64,000 nt of DNA from an uncultured Oscillospiraceae bacterium (GCA_947630785.1 CANRIW010000001.1:1-64000), one strand, 5' to 3'. Counted from the first letter of the stretch, positions 1-8,450 are shown. The notes: generated by a model from the letters alone, not told the origin. Numbers and translations are program-made.

Positions 1-185
<185 letters not shown>

Positions 186-386
186 ATCGTATCTATACAG
201 CCTTTCAGCTGCACAAATCATTTTATTGAAGTCAGTCTTACCTGATCTTCAAAATAGAATCAACGAGAACCTTCTACACTGTTCTACCAGTACAGAAGGA
301 ACTCTGCTTCCTTCTGGTGCTTTCTGTCTTCGTTGTTTAATTTACAAGGTGCAAACCCGCCCGCGGTTTTACCCGCGAACTCGATT
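186..386 (-). other. rRNA operon leader region (non-coding)
   Basis: This is the stretch between the rRNA promoters and the mature 16S 5' end. It is lower in GC than its surroundings and holds no plausible gene. It includes a hairpin-forming TTCTACACTGTTCTACC / GTACAGAAGGAA segment around 270-300. On family knowledge it would be the transcribed leader that takes part in pre-16S processing; that role is inferred from position. Confidence 0.6.
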
Positions 387-415
387 AGGATAACACATCC
401 CAGCGCTCTTGTCAA
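387..415 (-). promoter_or_regulatory. rRNA promoter, proximal (P2)
   Basis: On the minus strand TTGACA is followed after 17 bases by TATCCT, a good sigma-A promoter about 200 bases upstream of the 16S 5' end. It forms a tandem pair with the promoter at 489-518, as is common for Firmicutes rrn operons. Confidence 0.75.
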
Positions 416-488
416 CCCCTTTTTTGCCCCGGACAAAAAGTTTTTCTTCCTCCGGCGTCGAGAGCGGGTCTCCCTGAAGCGCTTTGCT

Positions 489-518
489 AATATACCAGAT
501 TGTACGCCCTTTTGTCAA
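489..518 (-). promoter_or_regulatory. rRNA promoter, distal (P1)
   Basis: On the minus strand TTGACA is followed after 18 bases by TATATT. An A/T-rich stretch just upstream (AAAAAAGTACGAAAAATTCGGGAAAAAA) resembles an UP element. It drives the 16S gene in tandem with the promoter at 387-415. Confidence 0.75.
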
Positions 519-599
519 CGGTTTTTTCCCGAATTTTTCGTACTTTTTTTGCGCCGTTTTTCGACCACAAGATGTGCCGTCTTTCCCCAGAAACGACCA

Positions 600-1544
600 C
601 TATTTCTTCCTCCCCAGGGCAAGGGCCCCCGTCAAAATCACCAGCACAAGGCTGCCGGCGGGAAGGACCCAGGGAGGCGTCCGCCCCATCCATCCGGCGA
701 GGGCCAGCCCCAGCGCCGCCAGCACCGCCGCCGCGGGCCATCGGCGCTCCCCCCACGTCCGGGACAGCAGGCCGATCAGCGTCAGGTCGGGCAGCAGCCA
801 CAGGGCGGAGATGAGCCCCTCCAGCCGGGCGCTTTTCCCCAGCAGACCCACCGCCACGAAAAAGGGAAGGTCCAGCTTCGCCGCCACGGCGGGACTCAGC
901 ACCCCCGCCGTCAGCGCCGCCAGCGCCGCCGCCAGCACGCCCAGCCCCGCCAGCCAGCCGGTGCCCCGTCTCTCATCTCCGGGCGCGGGCGCCACCTTAT
1001 ATATATGCGGCAGGAGGAAGACAGCTACGGACAGCACCTCCGCCCCGGCCAGCAGGGACTCCCCCCAGCCCGCCGCCGGCGCGATGAGATACCGCCACTC
1101 CACCCGGAGGACCCCCATGGCCAGGACCGCCCCCGCGGTGATGGCCGCCGCCAGCCAGAAGATCTCCGCCGCCCGGAAAAAGGCCGCCGACTTCCCCCAG
1201 CCCATCCAGACCAGGGGGATGGCCAGCAGGATCATCAGCAGACCCACAGGCCACTGGCCCTCGGCCACGTTCTGGAGCCGCCCCGCCGCGCGTTCAAAGG
1301 CCCCCGCCATGAGCACCGCCGCCCACCCGCAGTAGAGGACCCGCAGGACCTTGCCCCGCGTCCCCGTGAACAGCGGGCGCGTGCCGATAAGGCGTAAAAC
1401 GCCCCAAAAGATCAACACGCCCAGGGGCGCGGCCAGCAGCATCCACCGCCAGTCCGCCCGTCCCGCCACAGCCGCCGCCGTGGACAGCCCCGCCGTCACG
1501 GCCGCCACCCACAGCTGCCGCCCGGACAGCTTTTCTACCTCCAT
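600..1544 (-). CDS. GerAB-type spore germination permease subunit
   Basis: A 314-aa integral membrane protein of the GerAB/APC-like amino-acid permease family, the inner-membrane subunit of a nutrient germinant receptor. It starts with the typical LSGRQLW motif and has about ten hydrophobic segments. The longer ORF in the track runs upstream into gerAC sequence in another frame; the ATG at 1544 (MEVEKLSGRQ) is the family-like start and overlaps the gerAC stop by 10 bases. At 314 aa it is somewhat short for GerAB (usually ~360). It is the last gene of the gerAA-gerAC-gerAB operon, an order different from the classical A-B-C. Germinant specificity cannot be read from sequence. Confidence 0.85.
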   Translation of the reverse strand: MEVEKLSGRQLWVAAVTAGLSTAAAVAGRADWRWMLLAAPLGVLIFWGVLRLIGTRPLFTGTRGKVLRVLYCGWAAVLMAGAFERAAGRLQNVAEGQWPVGLLMILLAIPLVWMGWGKSAAFFRAAEIFWLAAAITAGAVLAMGVLRVEWRYLIAPAAGWGESLLAGAEVLSVAVFLLPHIYKVAPAPGDERRGTGWLAGLGVLAAALAALTAGVLSPAVAAKLDLPFFVAVGLLGKSARLEGLISALWLLPDLTLIGLLSRTWGERRWPAAAVLAALGLALAGWMGRTPPWVLPAGSLVLVILTGALALGRKK

Positions 1545-2101
1545 GATCCCACTCCCCGACACTCCATGCCGTTTTCCCCCACGTCCAGCACCGGCAGCTC
1601 CACCTGACCGTCGTGATATAAGGAGGCCAGCGCCCGGGCCGCCGTGGGGGCCTCCACCCCCTGCCGGTCCAGGAGGGCCAGCGCCGCCGCCGGATCCTCC
1701 GTCCCAGCCAGAAGGGCCGCCGCGCCATCGTCCGCCAGCCACACGGTGGACAGCCCCGCCAGCTCCTGATCCCGCAGCACCGCCAGGAGGACGGTCTCCA
1801 GATCCGCGTCCCGGCCTACGATCAGATATGAAACGCTGGTGAGGGCCAGCTCCGCTCCGCTCCGCTCATTTGCCCAGGGCAGAGCGTCCAGGGCAGAGAG
1901 GAAATCCGCCCCGACGCAGGTCCCCCGGCTGCCGTCCCCCTGGTCGTCGCCCCCGCACACGGCGGTGAGGGTGACAGGCCCCCGCCCGTCCCCCCGCCCG
2001 TCCACCCCCAGCACCCGCACCAGAGCCAGCTCGTCGGGCTCCCGTCCCCGGCAGCCCGTCAGCAGGAGGAGGGTCATCATCACAGCTATCAGCCGTCTCA
2101 C
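1535..2101 (-). CDS. Short Ger(x)C-type germination lipoprotein
   Basis: The 188-aa product begins at a GTG that overlaps the gerAA stop (GTGA). It has a lipoprotein signal ending in the lipobox LLTGC, followed by a Ger(x)C N-terminal-like segment (DELALVRVLGVDG). GerAC proteins are normally 350-400 aa with three domains; this one stops after roughly the first domain, and gerAB begins directly over its stop codon. The reading frame is intact, so it may be a genuinely minimal GerC rather than a pseudogene. LspA, encoded next door, would process the lipoprotein signal. The track ORF 1535-2791 extends upstream through gerAA in a shadow frame and should be ignored before 2101. Confidence 0.75.
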   Translation of the reverse strand: MRRLIAVMMTLLLLTGCRGREPDELALVRVLGVDGRGDGRGPVTLTAVCGGDDQGDGSRGTCVGADFLSALDALPWANERSGAELALTSVSYLIVGRDADLETVLLAVLRDQELAGLSTVWLADDGAAALLAGTEDPAAALALLDRQGVEAPTAARALASLYHDGQVELPVLDVGENGMECRGVGSWR

Positions 2102-3618
2102 CCCTGATTCCTCCTGTTCCTCGTGTTCAGGTAGTCGGGCCGGGTCTTGACCTTGGGCAGCGGCTCCTGAATGACCGTGTGGCCCTCCCGCTGCTTGCCC
2201 GCATTGGAGGCGAAGGGGGTCAGATAGGCCACCCCGAAGGTCTCCATCTGGGCCAGCCGGTAGATGAGGACCGCCCCGCCCAGGGCCAGCCCCGCCAGGC
2301 CCAGTACCCCTCCTACGATGGACAAAATGAACCGCCAGATGCGCAGCGCCCCGGCGAAATCCTGGCTGGGGGCGGTGTACCCCGCGATGCCGGCGATGGC
2401 CACCACCACCAGCACCGCGGGGCTCACCAGTTTGGCCTCCACGGCGGCGGAGCCCACCACCAGTCCGCCCAAAATGGACACCGTCTGCCCGATGGAGGAG
2501 GGGAGGCGCAGCCCCGCCTCCTGCAAGACCTCGAAGGCCAGCAGCATCACCAGCACCTCGGTCAGCGTGGAGAAGGGCACGTCCGCCTTGGCCGCGATGA
2601 TGGACAGGGACAGCTTCACCGGGATCAGCTCCGGGTGGAACAGCACCGCCGCCGCGTACAGCCCCGGCAGGAACAGGGTGATCAGCACGCACAGATACCG
2701 CAGCACCGACAGGGCAGCCGCCACCGCCCAGCTGTCCGTCCGGTCCTGGCCGGTGCTGAAAAAGCTGTCCAGGGTGGCGGGGAAGAGCCACCCCATGGGG
2801 ATGCCGTCCACCAGCACTCCCACCCGGCCCTCCGCCAGCCCCACGGCGAACCGGTCGGGCCGCTCGGTGTAGACGGTGAGGGGGAAGGCCGTCCGGCTCT
2901 CCTCCGTGATATACTGCTCCAGGCTGCCGGTCATCAGCAGGGCATCGATGTCGATGTTCTCCAGCCGCGCCTTCACCTGGTTCGCCAGAGCCGGGTCGGC
3001 GATGCCCTCCACATACAGCACGTCCACGGGCGTCAGCGACTGCCGCCCCACGATCTGCTCCTCCACCTTCAGCTCCGGGGCCCGGAACCGCCGCCGCACC
3101 AGGGAGGTGTTGGTCCGCAGGCTCTCCACAAAGGAGTCCCGGGCCCCCTTCACGTCGGGCTCGTTCTCCGGGTCGGAGACGGAGCGCTTCTCCTCGGTGC
3201 CGGCGGACAGGGTCAGTACCCTGGTTTTTCCCGGGAAAAACAGAGCCACCGAGCCGTCGATCAGATCGAAGATGACCTGGTCCGCCGTGTCCCGGGTCTG
3301 GACGGACAGGGAATACAGCCCGCCCTTGGCCATCAGGTCGAAGGCGGCGTCCATGTCCGGGCAGGCGGACAGCGCCTCGTTCTGGGTCAGGGGCCGCAGC
3401 ACGTAGTCGCAGGCCCGCTCGTTGCGGACCTGCCCCGCGATATACATCATCTCCACCTGCCGGGAGGGATCGTTGTTCAGGTACAGCGTCCGCCGGTCAA
3501 AGTCGGCGCACCGGTCGAACACCCCGGCGACGGCCTCCGGCGTCACCGGCAGGTCGAACCGGGGCTCCTTACGGGGGTGGGGCGGCGGGATATCCTTTTT
3601 GGTTCCGAAAAAGCCCAT
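2098..3618 (-). CDS. GerAA-type spore germination protein
   Basis: A 506-aa GerAA/SpoVAF-family subunit of a germinant receptor. A cytosolic N-terminal half (PLTQNEALS, VEGIADPALANQVKARL) is followed by membrane segments from about residue 290 and family motifs such as VDGIPMGWLFPATLDSFFS and FAVGLAEGRVGVLVDG. The start is the ATG at 3618 (MGFFGTKKD), preceded by AAGGAGAGATACCT; the 25 extra residues in the track ORF lack a ribosome-binding site. It sits first in the operon with gerAC and gerAB and should act in the spore inner membrane. A forespore (sigma-G) promoter is expected upstream, but I could not identify one convincingly. Confidence 0.9.
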   Translation of the reverse strand: MGFFGTKKDIPPPHPRKEPRFDLPVTPEAVAGVFDRCADFDRRTLYLNNDPSRQVEMMYIAGQVRNERACDYVLRPLTQNEALSACPDMDAAFDLMAKGGLYSLSVQTRDTADQVIFDLIDGSVALFFPGKTRVLTLSAGTEEKRSVSDPENEPDVKGARDSFVESLRTNTSLVRRRFRAPELKVEEQIVGRQSLTPVDVLYVEGIADPALANQVKARLENIDIDALLMTGSLEQYITEESRTAFPLTVYTERPDRFAVGLAEGRVGVLVDGIPMGWLFPATLDSFFSTGQDRTDSWAVAAALSVLRYLCVLITLFLPGLYAAAVLFHPELIPVKLSLSIIAAKADVPFSTLTEVLVMLLAFEVLQEAGLRLPSSIGQTVSILGGLVVGSAAVEAKLVSPAVLVVVAIAGIAGYTAPSQDFAGALRIWRFILSIVGGVLGLAGLALGGAVLIYRLAQMETFGVAYLTPFASNAGKQREGHTVIQEPLPKVKTRPDYLNTRNRRNQG

Positions 3619-3686
3619 AGGTATCTCTCCTTTTGGGCAGTTTGCCGTCCTTTCGGCCAAACTATGCGCGCCGCGCCAATAAATAG

Positions 3687-3715
3687 ATGACACCGGCCTG
3701 AAAACGGTGTATAAT
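3687..3715 (+). promoter_or_regulatory. lspA-rluD promoter
   Basis: ATGACA and TATAAT are separated by 17 bases, about 40 bases before the lspA start. This fits a sigma-A promoter for the lspA-rluD pair, divergent from gerAA. Confidence 0.7.
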
Positions 3716-3752
3716 ACCGGAAATAAGACTTTTCCCCCGAAAGGCTGATTCT

Positions 3753-4253
3753 ATGCTTTACGCCGTTTTCGCGGTGCTGCTGGTCATCGTCGACCAGGTC
3801 ACCAAATTCCTGGTTCGGGCCCATATCCCCCTGGGGGGCTCGGCGCCGTTCATCCCCGGCTTTTTGGACTTCACCTATGTCCAGAACACCGGCGCGGCCT
3901 TCTCCGTCCTCCGGGAGCACACCTGGCTGCTCACCCTGATCTCCGCCGCGGTGGTGCTGGTCATCTGCTGGCTGGTGGTCAAGGGCTTTTTCACCGGGAC
4001 CCTGGGCCGGATCTCTGCCATGCTGATCCTGGCCGGCGGGGTGGGCAATCTCATCGACCGGGCCATCTTCGGCTATGTTACCGATATGATCCGCACCCTG
4101 TTCATGGACTTCCCCGTGTTCAACGTGGCCGACTGCTGCATCACCATCGGGGTGCCCCTGCTGGCCATCTACCTGCTGCTCCACTGGAAGGACGACGAGA
4201 AAAAGGAGGAGGACCCCCATGACGGCCCCCAGCTTCCCCCTGACAGTCAGTGA
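3753..4253 (+). CDS. lspA: Lipoprotein signal peptidase (signal peptidase II)
   Basis: A 166-aa aspartyl protease that cleaves the signal peptide of diacylglyceryl-modified prolipoproteins in the cytoplasmic membrane. Four hydrophobic segments are visible. The two catalytic aspartates lie in the conserved motifs GNLIDR (D102) and FNVAD (D127), and the family motif QNTGAAF is present at about residue 44. The start ATG follows a GAAAGG ribosome-binding site. Its 3' end overlaps rluD by 35 bases, a conserved lspA-rluD arrangement in Firmicutes. Probable substrates within this window include the GerC and PrsA-like lipoproteins. Confidence 0.97.
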   Translation: MLYAVFAVLLVIVDQVTKFLVRAHIPLGGSAPFIPGFLDFTYVQNTGAAFSVLREHTWLLTLISAAVVLVICWLVVKGFFTGTLGRISAMLILAGGVGNLIDRAIFGYVTDMIRTLFMDFPVFNVADCCITIGVPLLAIYLLLHWKDDEKKEEDPHDGPQLPPDSQ

Positions 4254-5136
4254 GCCGGGGCGGGCGGACGCGGTGCTCTCCGCCGCCCTGGACGGCCTCA
4301 CCCGCTCGGCGGCCCAGCGCTGGCTGGAGGAGGGCCGCGTCACCCGGAACGGCCTGCCCCTGAAAAAGAACGCCCGCCTGGAGCCGGGAGACCTGCTGCT
4401 CATCTCTCCGCCCCAGCCCCAGCCGGTGGACATCCTCCCCCAGGATATCCCCCTGGATGTGGTCTACGAGGACGATGACGTGATCGTCGTCAACAAGCCG
4501 GCGGGGATGGTGGTCCATCCCGCCCCCGGCCACCCGGACGGCACCCTGGTCAACGCGCTGTTATACCACTGCGGCAAATCACTCTCCGGCATCAACGGGG
4601 AGCTGCGCCCCGGCATCGTCCACCGCATCGACCGGGACACCAGCGGCCTCATCATCGCCGCCAAAAACGACCGGGCCCACCTGGCCCTCTCCGCCCAACT
4701 GGAGGACCACTCCCTGTTCCGGCTGTACCACGCCGTGGCGGTGGGCGCTTTCCGGGAGGACAGCGGCACCGTGGACGCCCCCATCGCCCGCCACCCCGTG
4801 GACCGCAAGCGGATGGCGGTCTGCCGTCCGGGGGAGGGGAGAGAGGCCGTCACCCACTGGAAGGTCCTCGCCTCCAACCGGGGCATGACCTACCTCACCT
4901 GCCGGCTGGAGACCGGCCGCACCCATCAGATCAGAGTGCATTTGGCCCATATCGGCCACCCGCTGCTGGGCGACACGGTGTACGGCGCGAAAAAGCCCGT
5001 GCCCGGGCTGCTGGGGCAGTGCCTCCATGCGGCGAAGCTCACCTTCACCCACCCCGCCACCGGGGAGGTGATGACGGTGGAGGCCCCCCTGCCCGACTGG
5101 TTTACGGCGGTGCTGGACAAATACGGTCTGCGGTAA
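4219..5136 (+). CDS. rluD: RluD-family 23S rRNA pseudouridine synthase
   Basis: A 305-aa RluA-family pseudouridine synthase with an N-terminal S4 RNA-binding domain (about residues 10-70) and a catalytic domain carrying the signature HRIDRDTSG, in which D138 is the catalytic aspartate. The ETGRTHQIRVHLAHIGHPLLGD motif is also typical. Within the family, RluD (23S helix 69) is the usual assignment for the gene linked to lspA, but target specificity is inferred. The ATG at 4219 follows AAAAGGAGGAGGACCCCC inside the end of lspA, suggesting translational coupling. Confidence 0.9.
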   Translation: MTAPSFPLTVSEPGRADAVLSAALDGLTRSAAQRWLEEGRVTRNGLPLKKNARLEPGDLLLISPPQPQPVDILPQDIPLDVVYEDDDVIVVNKPAGMVVHPAPGHPDGTLVNALLYHCGKSLSGINGELRPGIVHRIDRDTSGLIIAAKNDRAHLALSAQLEDHSLFRLYHAVAVGAFREDSGTVDAPIARHPVDRKRMAVCRPGEGREAVTHWKVLASNRGMTYLTCRLETGRTHQIRVHLAHIGHPLLGDTVYGAKKPVPGLLGQCLHAAKLTFTHPATGEVMTVEAPLPDWFTAVLDKYGLR

Positions 5137-5191
5137 ATATTTCGCCCCCCTCCGGGCATCCTAAGGGAAAAACCGGAAGGGAGCGTTTTTC

Positions 5192-6139
5192 ATGCTCAAC
5201 CCCCGCAAGGCGGCCATCATCGGCTGCGGTTTCGTGGGCTCCGCCAGCGCCTTTGCCCTGATCCAGCGGGGCCTGTTCACCGAGCTGGTGCTCATCGACG
5301 CCAACCGGGCCAAGGCCGAGGGGGAGGCCATGGACTTAAGCCACGGCCTGCCCTATATCGTCTCCATGGACGTGTACGCCGGCAGCTATGACGACATCGC
5401 CGACTGTGCCCTCATCGTCATCGCCGCCGGGGCCAACCAGAAGGAGGGCCAGACCCGGCTGGACCTGATCCACCAGAACGTGGCGGTGTTCGACCAGGTG
5501 ATCCCCCAGATCACCGCCCGCCCCTTCGAGGGCACTCTGCTCATCGTCACAAACCCGGTGGACGTGCTCACCTACGCCGCCTTCCGCATCTCCGGCCTGC
5601 CCGCCCACCGTGTGATGGGCTCGGGCACCGTGCTGGACACCGCCCGGATGAAGTACCTGCTGGGGGAGCATTTGCAGGTGGACAGCCGCTCCATCGACGC
5701 GTTCATCATCGGCGAGCACGGGGACAGCGAACTTGCCGTGTGGAGCGGGGCCAACGTGTCCGGCATCCCCCTGAACGACTTCTGCGAGATGCGGGGCAGG
5801 TTCGACCACAAGGCCGCCATGGACAGGCTCTATGAGTCGGTGCGGGGGTCCGCCTACGAGATCATCCGCCGCAAGGGGGCCACCTACTACGGCATCGCCA
5901 TGGCGGTAGCCCGCATCGCCTCGGCCATCGTCCGGGACGAGCGGGCGGTGCTGCCCATCTCGGCGGTGCTGGGCGGCCAGTACGACCTGCGGGAGCTGGC
6001 CCTCAGCGTCCCCGCCATCGTAGGCCGCCGGGGGGTGGAGCAGATCCTGGAGATCCCCCTGTCCCCGGAGGAGGGGGAGGCCCTCCACTCCTCCGCCGGC
6101 CGGCTGCGGGAGGTCATCAAGCAGTTGGATCTGCCGTAA
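5192..6139 (+). CDS. ldh: L-lactate dehydrogenase
   Basis: A 315-aa NAD-dependent L-lactate dehydrogenase that interconverts pyruvate and L-lactate in the cytoplasm. The Rossmann motif GCGFVGS is at residues 11-17, the catalytic histidine H176 lies in IGEHGDSE, and the substrate-specificity loop GANQKEGQTR carries glutamine at the position that is arginine in malate dehydrogenases, favouring lactate dehydrogenase. The catalytic-loop arginine R89 is present. The gene follows rluD after 55 bases and has its own strong ribosome-binding site. In a fermenting gut anaerobe it would reoxidise NADH or consume lactate. Confidence 0.93.
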   Translation: MLNPRKAAIIGCGFVGSASAFALIQRGLFTELVLIDANRAKAEGEAMDLSHGLPYIVSMDVYAGSYDDIADCALIVIAAGANQKEGQTRLDLIHQNVAVFDQVIPQITARPFEGTLLIVTNPVDVLTYAAFRISGLPAHRVMGSGTVLDTARMKYLLGEHLQVDSRSIDAFIIGEHGDSELAVWSGANVSGIPLNDFCEMRGRFDHKAAMDRLYESVRGSAYEIIRRKGATYYGIAMAVARIASAIVRDERAVLPISAVLGGQYDLRELALSVPAIVGRRGVEQILEIPLSPEEGEALHSSAGRLREVIKQLDLP

Positions 6140-6151
6140 AGGTATGAAGCA

Positions 6152-6177
6152 GCCCCCGGGCCGTATGGCCCGGGGGC
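6152..6177. terminator. GC-rich hairpin between convergent ldh and M56 peptidase gene
   Basis: A perfect 11-bp stem, GCCCCCGGGCC with loop GTAT and GGCCCGGGGGC, lies between the convergent stops of ldh and the M56 peptidase gene. No good U-tract follows on either strand, so termination efficiency is uncertain. Confidence 0.5.
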
Positions 6178-6202
6178 GTCGATCTGCAACTGTGGTCGAG
6201 CC

Positions 6203-7294
6203 TCAGTCCTCCTGGACCTGGCAGGTCACTAAGCCGGCATCAAAGGCGCCCTCGGCGTCATAGACGACGGCGAATTCCGCGCCCGTTTCACGGTCCACCC
6301 AAACGTCCCGTTCGGCGTCATAGTCCAGCATGGACGCCCCGTCCTCCGGGGCGCAAAGATAGATCGTCATGCCCGCCCGGGGCTCTGTCTGACTGCCCGC
6401 GTCCGCGGGCTCTGCGGGCGGCGCGCTGGCGAAAGCCACGGTGAGGCCCAGCACCATCACCAGGGCCAAGACCACTCCGGCAAACGTCACTTTTTTGAAT
6501 TTCATGATTGCTTTGATCCTTTCCTCGGCCCGTTTCTGGCCGAAACCGTGGCAGAAGGCATGGCCTTCCGCCTGTGTGGACAGCTTCACAAGGGTCCTGG
6601 CATATTCCGCCCGCCGGTCCTCCCCCAGCGCCCGCAGCGCCGCCCGGTCACAGGCCATCTCCACGTCCCGCCGCAGCAGGGCGGCCATCAGCCACACCGC
6701 CGGGTTGAACCAGTGAAGGGTGAGCGCCAGCGCCACGGCATAGTGCCACAGATTGTCCCGCCGGCGGGCATGGGCCCCCTCGTGGGCCAGCACATAGTCC
6801 AGCTCCGGGGTTTTCAGGCCGGGGGACAATACCACCGTGGGCCGAACGGCCCCAAAGGTCAGCGGCGCGCCCCGCATGGGCCCCTCCCGGAGAGCGGTCC
6901 CCCTGGGCAGGGCGGCATAGCGCCGGTCAGACTTTTCCAGGGGAATGGTCTCCCGCACCCGCCGCCGGGCGGACAGCCACGCCGTCAGGAACCACACGGC
7001 CAGTCCCGCCGCCGCGACCAGCCAGATGACCGTCAGCGGGGACAGTCCCGCCGGCTGGCTATGCGGGCCCACCGGCAGCGTCAGGGCGGACGCCGCCCCT
7101 GCCGTCCGCCCCAGCAGGGCGCACAGAGACAGGGGGCTCCGCCAGGGCAGGGGGGTGAGCAGCCGGGCCAGGCACACCGCCCACAGGGCCAGCCATCCGT
7201 TGGGATGGACCCGGTCCCGAAACAGGCACCGCAGCCCCGCCACGACCAGGATCATCGCCCCGCCCAGCAGGGTGTTTTCCAGCAGCTGTGTCAT
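6203..7294 (-). CDS. M56-family metallopeptidase (BlaR1/MecR1-like sensor)
   Basis: A 363-aa membrane protein with several N-terminal transmembrane segments and a cytosolic zinc-protease loop bearing HEGAH at residues 171-175, the M56 signature of BlaR1/MecR1 antirepressors. After a further transmembrane segment (~FAGVVLALVMVLGLTVAFA) only about 70 acidic residues remain, with no penicillin-binding sensor domain. It therefore probably does not sense beta-lactams through an acylated PBP-like domain, and its signal is unknown. It lies 10 bases downstream of the BlaI-like repressor gene, which it would be expected to relieve by proteolysis. Confidence 0.85.
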   Translation of the reverse strand: MTQLLENTLLGGAMILVVAGLRCLFRDRVHPNGWLALWAVCLARLLTPLPWRSPLSLCALLGRTAGAASALTLPVGPHSQPAGLSPLTVIWLVAAAGLAVWFLTAWLSARRRVRETIPLEKSDRRYAALPRGTALREGPMRGAPLTFGAVRPTVVLSPGLKTPELDYVLAHEGAHARRRDNLWHYAVALALTLHWFNPAVWLMAALLRRDVEMACDRAALRALGEDRRAEYARTLVKLSTQAEGHAFCHGFGQKRAEERIKAIMKFKKVTFAGVVLALVMVLGLTVAFASAPPAEPADAGSQTEPRAGMTIYLCAPEDGASMLDYDAERDVWVDRETGAEFAVVYDAEGAFDAGLVTCQVQED

Positions 7295-7304
7295 GGCCGC
7301 GCCC

Positions 7305-7658
7305 TCACTCCAGCTTGTCGATGAGAGCGCGCAGCTCCGCCGCCTCGTCGGGGGTCAGCCCCTCGCTGAGGAAGGAGGACAAAAACTGCGCCCTGGACCC
7401 GTTGAACATCCGGCTGATGAGCCCCTCGGTCTCCCGCTTCTGGGCCTCCTCTTTGGTGATCAGAGGGGTACACAGGAAACCGGGGTCGCTCCGGGCCACA
7501 GCCCCCTTGTCCACCAGCTTTTTGATGACGGTGTAGGTGGTGTTCCGGTTCCAGCCGCAGGACCGGGCCAGCGTTTTCGCCAGCGCCCCGGCGGTCTGGG
7601 GCCCGTCCGCCCACAGGGGCTCCATCACCTTCAGCTCAGAGTCGAAAAGGCGCTCCAT
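7305..7658 (-). CDS. BlaI/MecI/CopY-family transcriptional repressor
   Basis: A 117-aa winged-helix repressor of the BlaI/MecI family (SELKVMEPLW, NTTYTVIKKLVDKG, then a C-terminal dimerisation helix region). It pairs with the downstream M56 peptidase gene. Palindromic ACTATT...AATAGT elements just upstream overlap its promoter, so autorepression is likely. The start follows AGGAGGTCTTGGT. Apart from its own operon, no beta-lactamase or PBP target gene is visible nearby, so the regulon is unknown. Confidence 0.9.
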   Translation of the reverse strand: MERLFDSELKVMEPLWADGPQTAGALAKTLARSCGWNRNTTYTVIKKLVDKGAVARSDPGFLCTPLITKEEAQKRETEGLISRMFNGSRAQFLSSFLSEGLTPDEAAELRALIDKLE

Positions 7659-7677
7659 ACCAAGACCTCCTGTTTTG

Positions 7678-7728
7678 ACTATTGCAATAGTACACTATTA
7701 GACTACTACAATAGTCACTCGTTGTCAA
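7678..7728 (-). promoter_or_regulatory. Promoter and palindromic operators of the blaI-M56 operon
   Basis: Reading the minus strand, TTGACA (7723-7728) is followed after 17 bases by TAGTCT. A perfect 14-bp palindrome ACTATTGCAATAGT lies at 7678-7691, and a second inverted pair ACTATT (7694-7699) / AATAGT (7710-7715) overlaps the promoter core. The ACTATT half-site occurs four times in 38 bases. This is the layout expected for a dimeric BlaI-type autorepressor. Confidence 0.75.
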
Positions 7729-7740
7729 GCCTTTTTTAGC

Positions 7741-7775
7741 AAAAAAGCCCCAGGCCGAAAATGGCCTGGGGCTTT
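7741..7775 (-). terminator. Intrinsic terminator of the zinc-ribbon membrane protein gene
   Basis: A 13-bp stem AAAGCCCCAGGCC / GGCCTGGGGCTTT is followed on the minus strand by TTTTTT, just downstream of the stop at 7789. Confidence 0.9.
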
Positions 7776-7788
7776 CGAACGCTGTATG

Positions 7789-8307
7789 TTACCGCAGGAA
7801 ACCGAGCTTGCAGATGATATACGGCTCCTTGGCCTTGCCGGTGCAGACCTGGAAGAAGCAGATGATATTGATGACCTCTACCACCAACAGCGCGATGCCG
7901 CCGGCGATGGGCACGATGACCGTCCAGATCAGGAGCAGGGTGATGATGCCCAGCAGGGTGTTGACCACGGTGAGCTTCAGCCCCTGCCGCACATGGAACA
8001 TCGCATACCTGGACGACTGGCTGGCCAGCAGCGCGATGATGATCCCGATGATGCCCATCAGGTAGACCAGCATGGCAAACACCTTGTTGTCGGAGATATC
8101 CTGAGCGTCGAACTCCGCCGTGTGGTCATAGGGATCGTACGCGGGCTGGGTGTACTGCTGCTGATACTGGTTTTGCTGCTGATAATAATTCGGAGGGGTC
8201 GGCTGCTGGCCCTGGGCCTGCCTGGCGGCCTCCGCCTGCGCCTGGGGGCAGGAGCAGATCTCCCCCTCCTCCAGGGGTTTCCCGCAATAGGGACAGAATT
8301 TCGCCAT
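7789..8307 (-). CDS. Zinc-ribbon, DUF4870-like membrane protein
   Basis: A 172-aa protein of unknown function. It starts with a zinc ribbon (MAKFCPYCGKPLEEGEICSC; four cysteines), followed by a Q/Y/P-rich low-complexity linker (about residues 25-65). Three hydrophobic segments then resemble the DUF4870/TIC20-like family (MLVYLMGIIGIIIALLAS, RQGLKLTVVNTLLGI). It has its own promoter and terminator, so it is a monocistronic unit. Such proteins are frequent in Clostridia; no biochemical role is assigned. The start follows AAAGGTG at suitable spacing. Confidence 0.75.
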   Translation of the reverse strand: MAKFCPYCGKPLEEGEICSCPQAQAEAARQAQGQQPTPPNYYQQQNQYQQQYTQPAYDPYDHTAEFDAQDISDNKVFAMLVYLMGIIGIIIALLASQSSRYAMFHVRQGLKLTVVNTLLGIITLLLIWTVIVPIAGGIALLVVEVINIICFFQVCTGKAKEPYIICKLGFLR

Positions 8308-8368
8308 ACTCTATCACACCTTTCTCTTTTTGGGGGAAAGCGGATCTCTTGCGTTTTCCCGCCAGGTA

Positions 8369-8397
8369 AGTATACCACCGATTTCCAGACTTGTAAA
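8369..8397 (-). promoter_or_regulatory. Promoter of the zinc-ribbon membrane protein gene
   Basis: On the minus strand TTTACA is followed after exactly 17 bases by TATACT, about 60 bases upstream of the start at 8307. Confidence 0.7.
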
Positions 8398-8450
8398 TAT
8401 TATTGCCGGAAAAGCCGTCGAAAATCCTGTGTTTTCGGCCGCCGCAGGAA

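Noticed and set aside
3619-3686. Sigma-G promoter for the gerAA operon
   Set aside because: A CATAGTT-like -10 is present upstream, but no convincing -35 at proper spacing could be matched.
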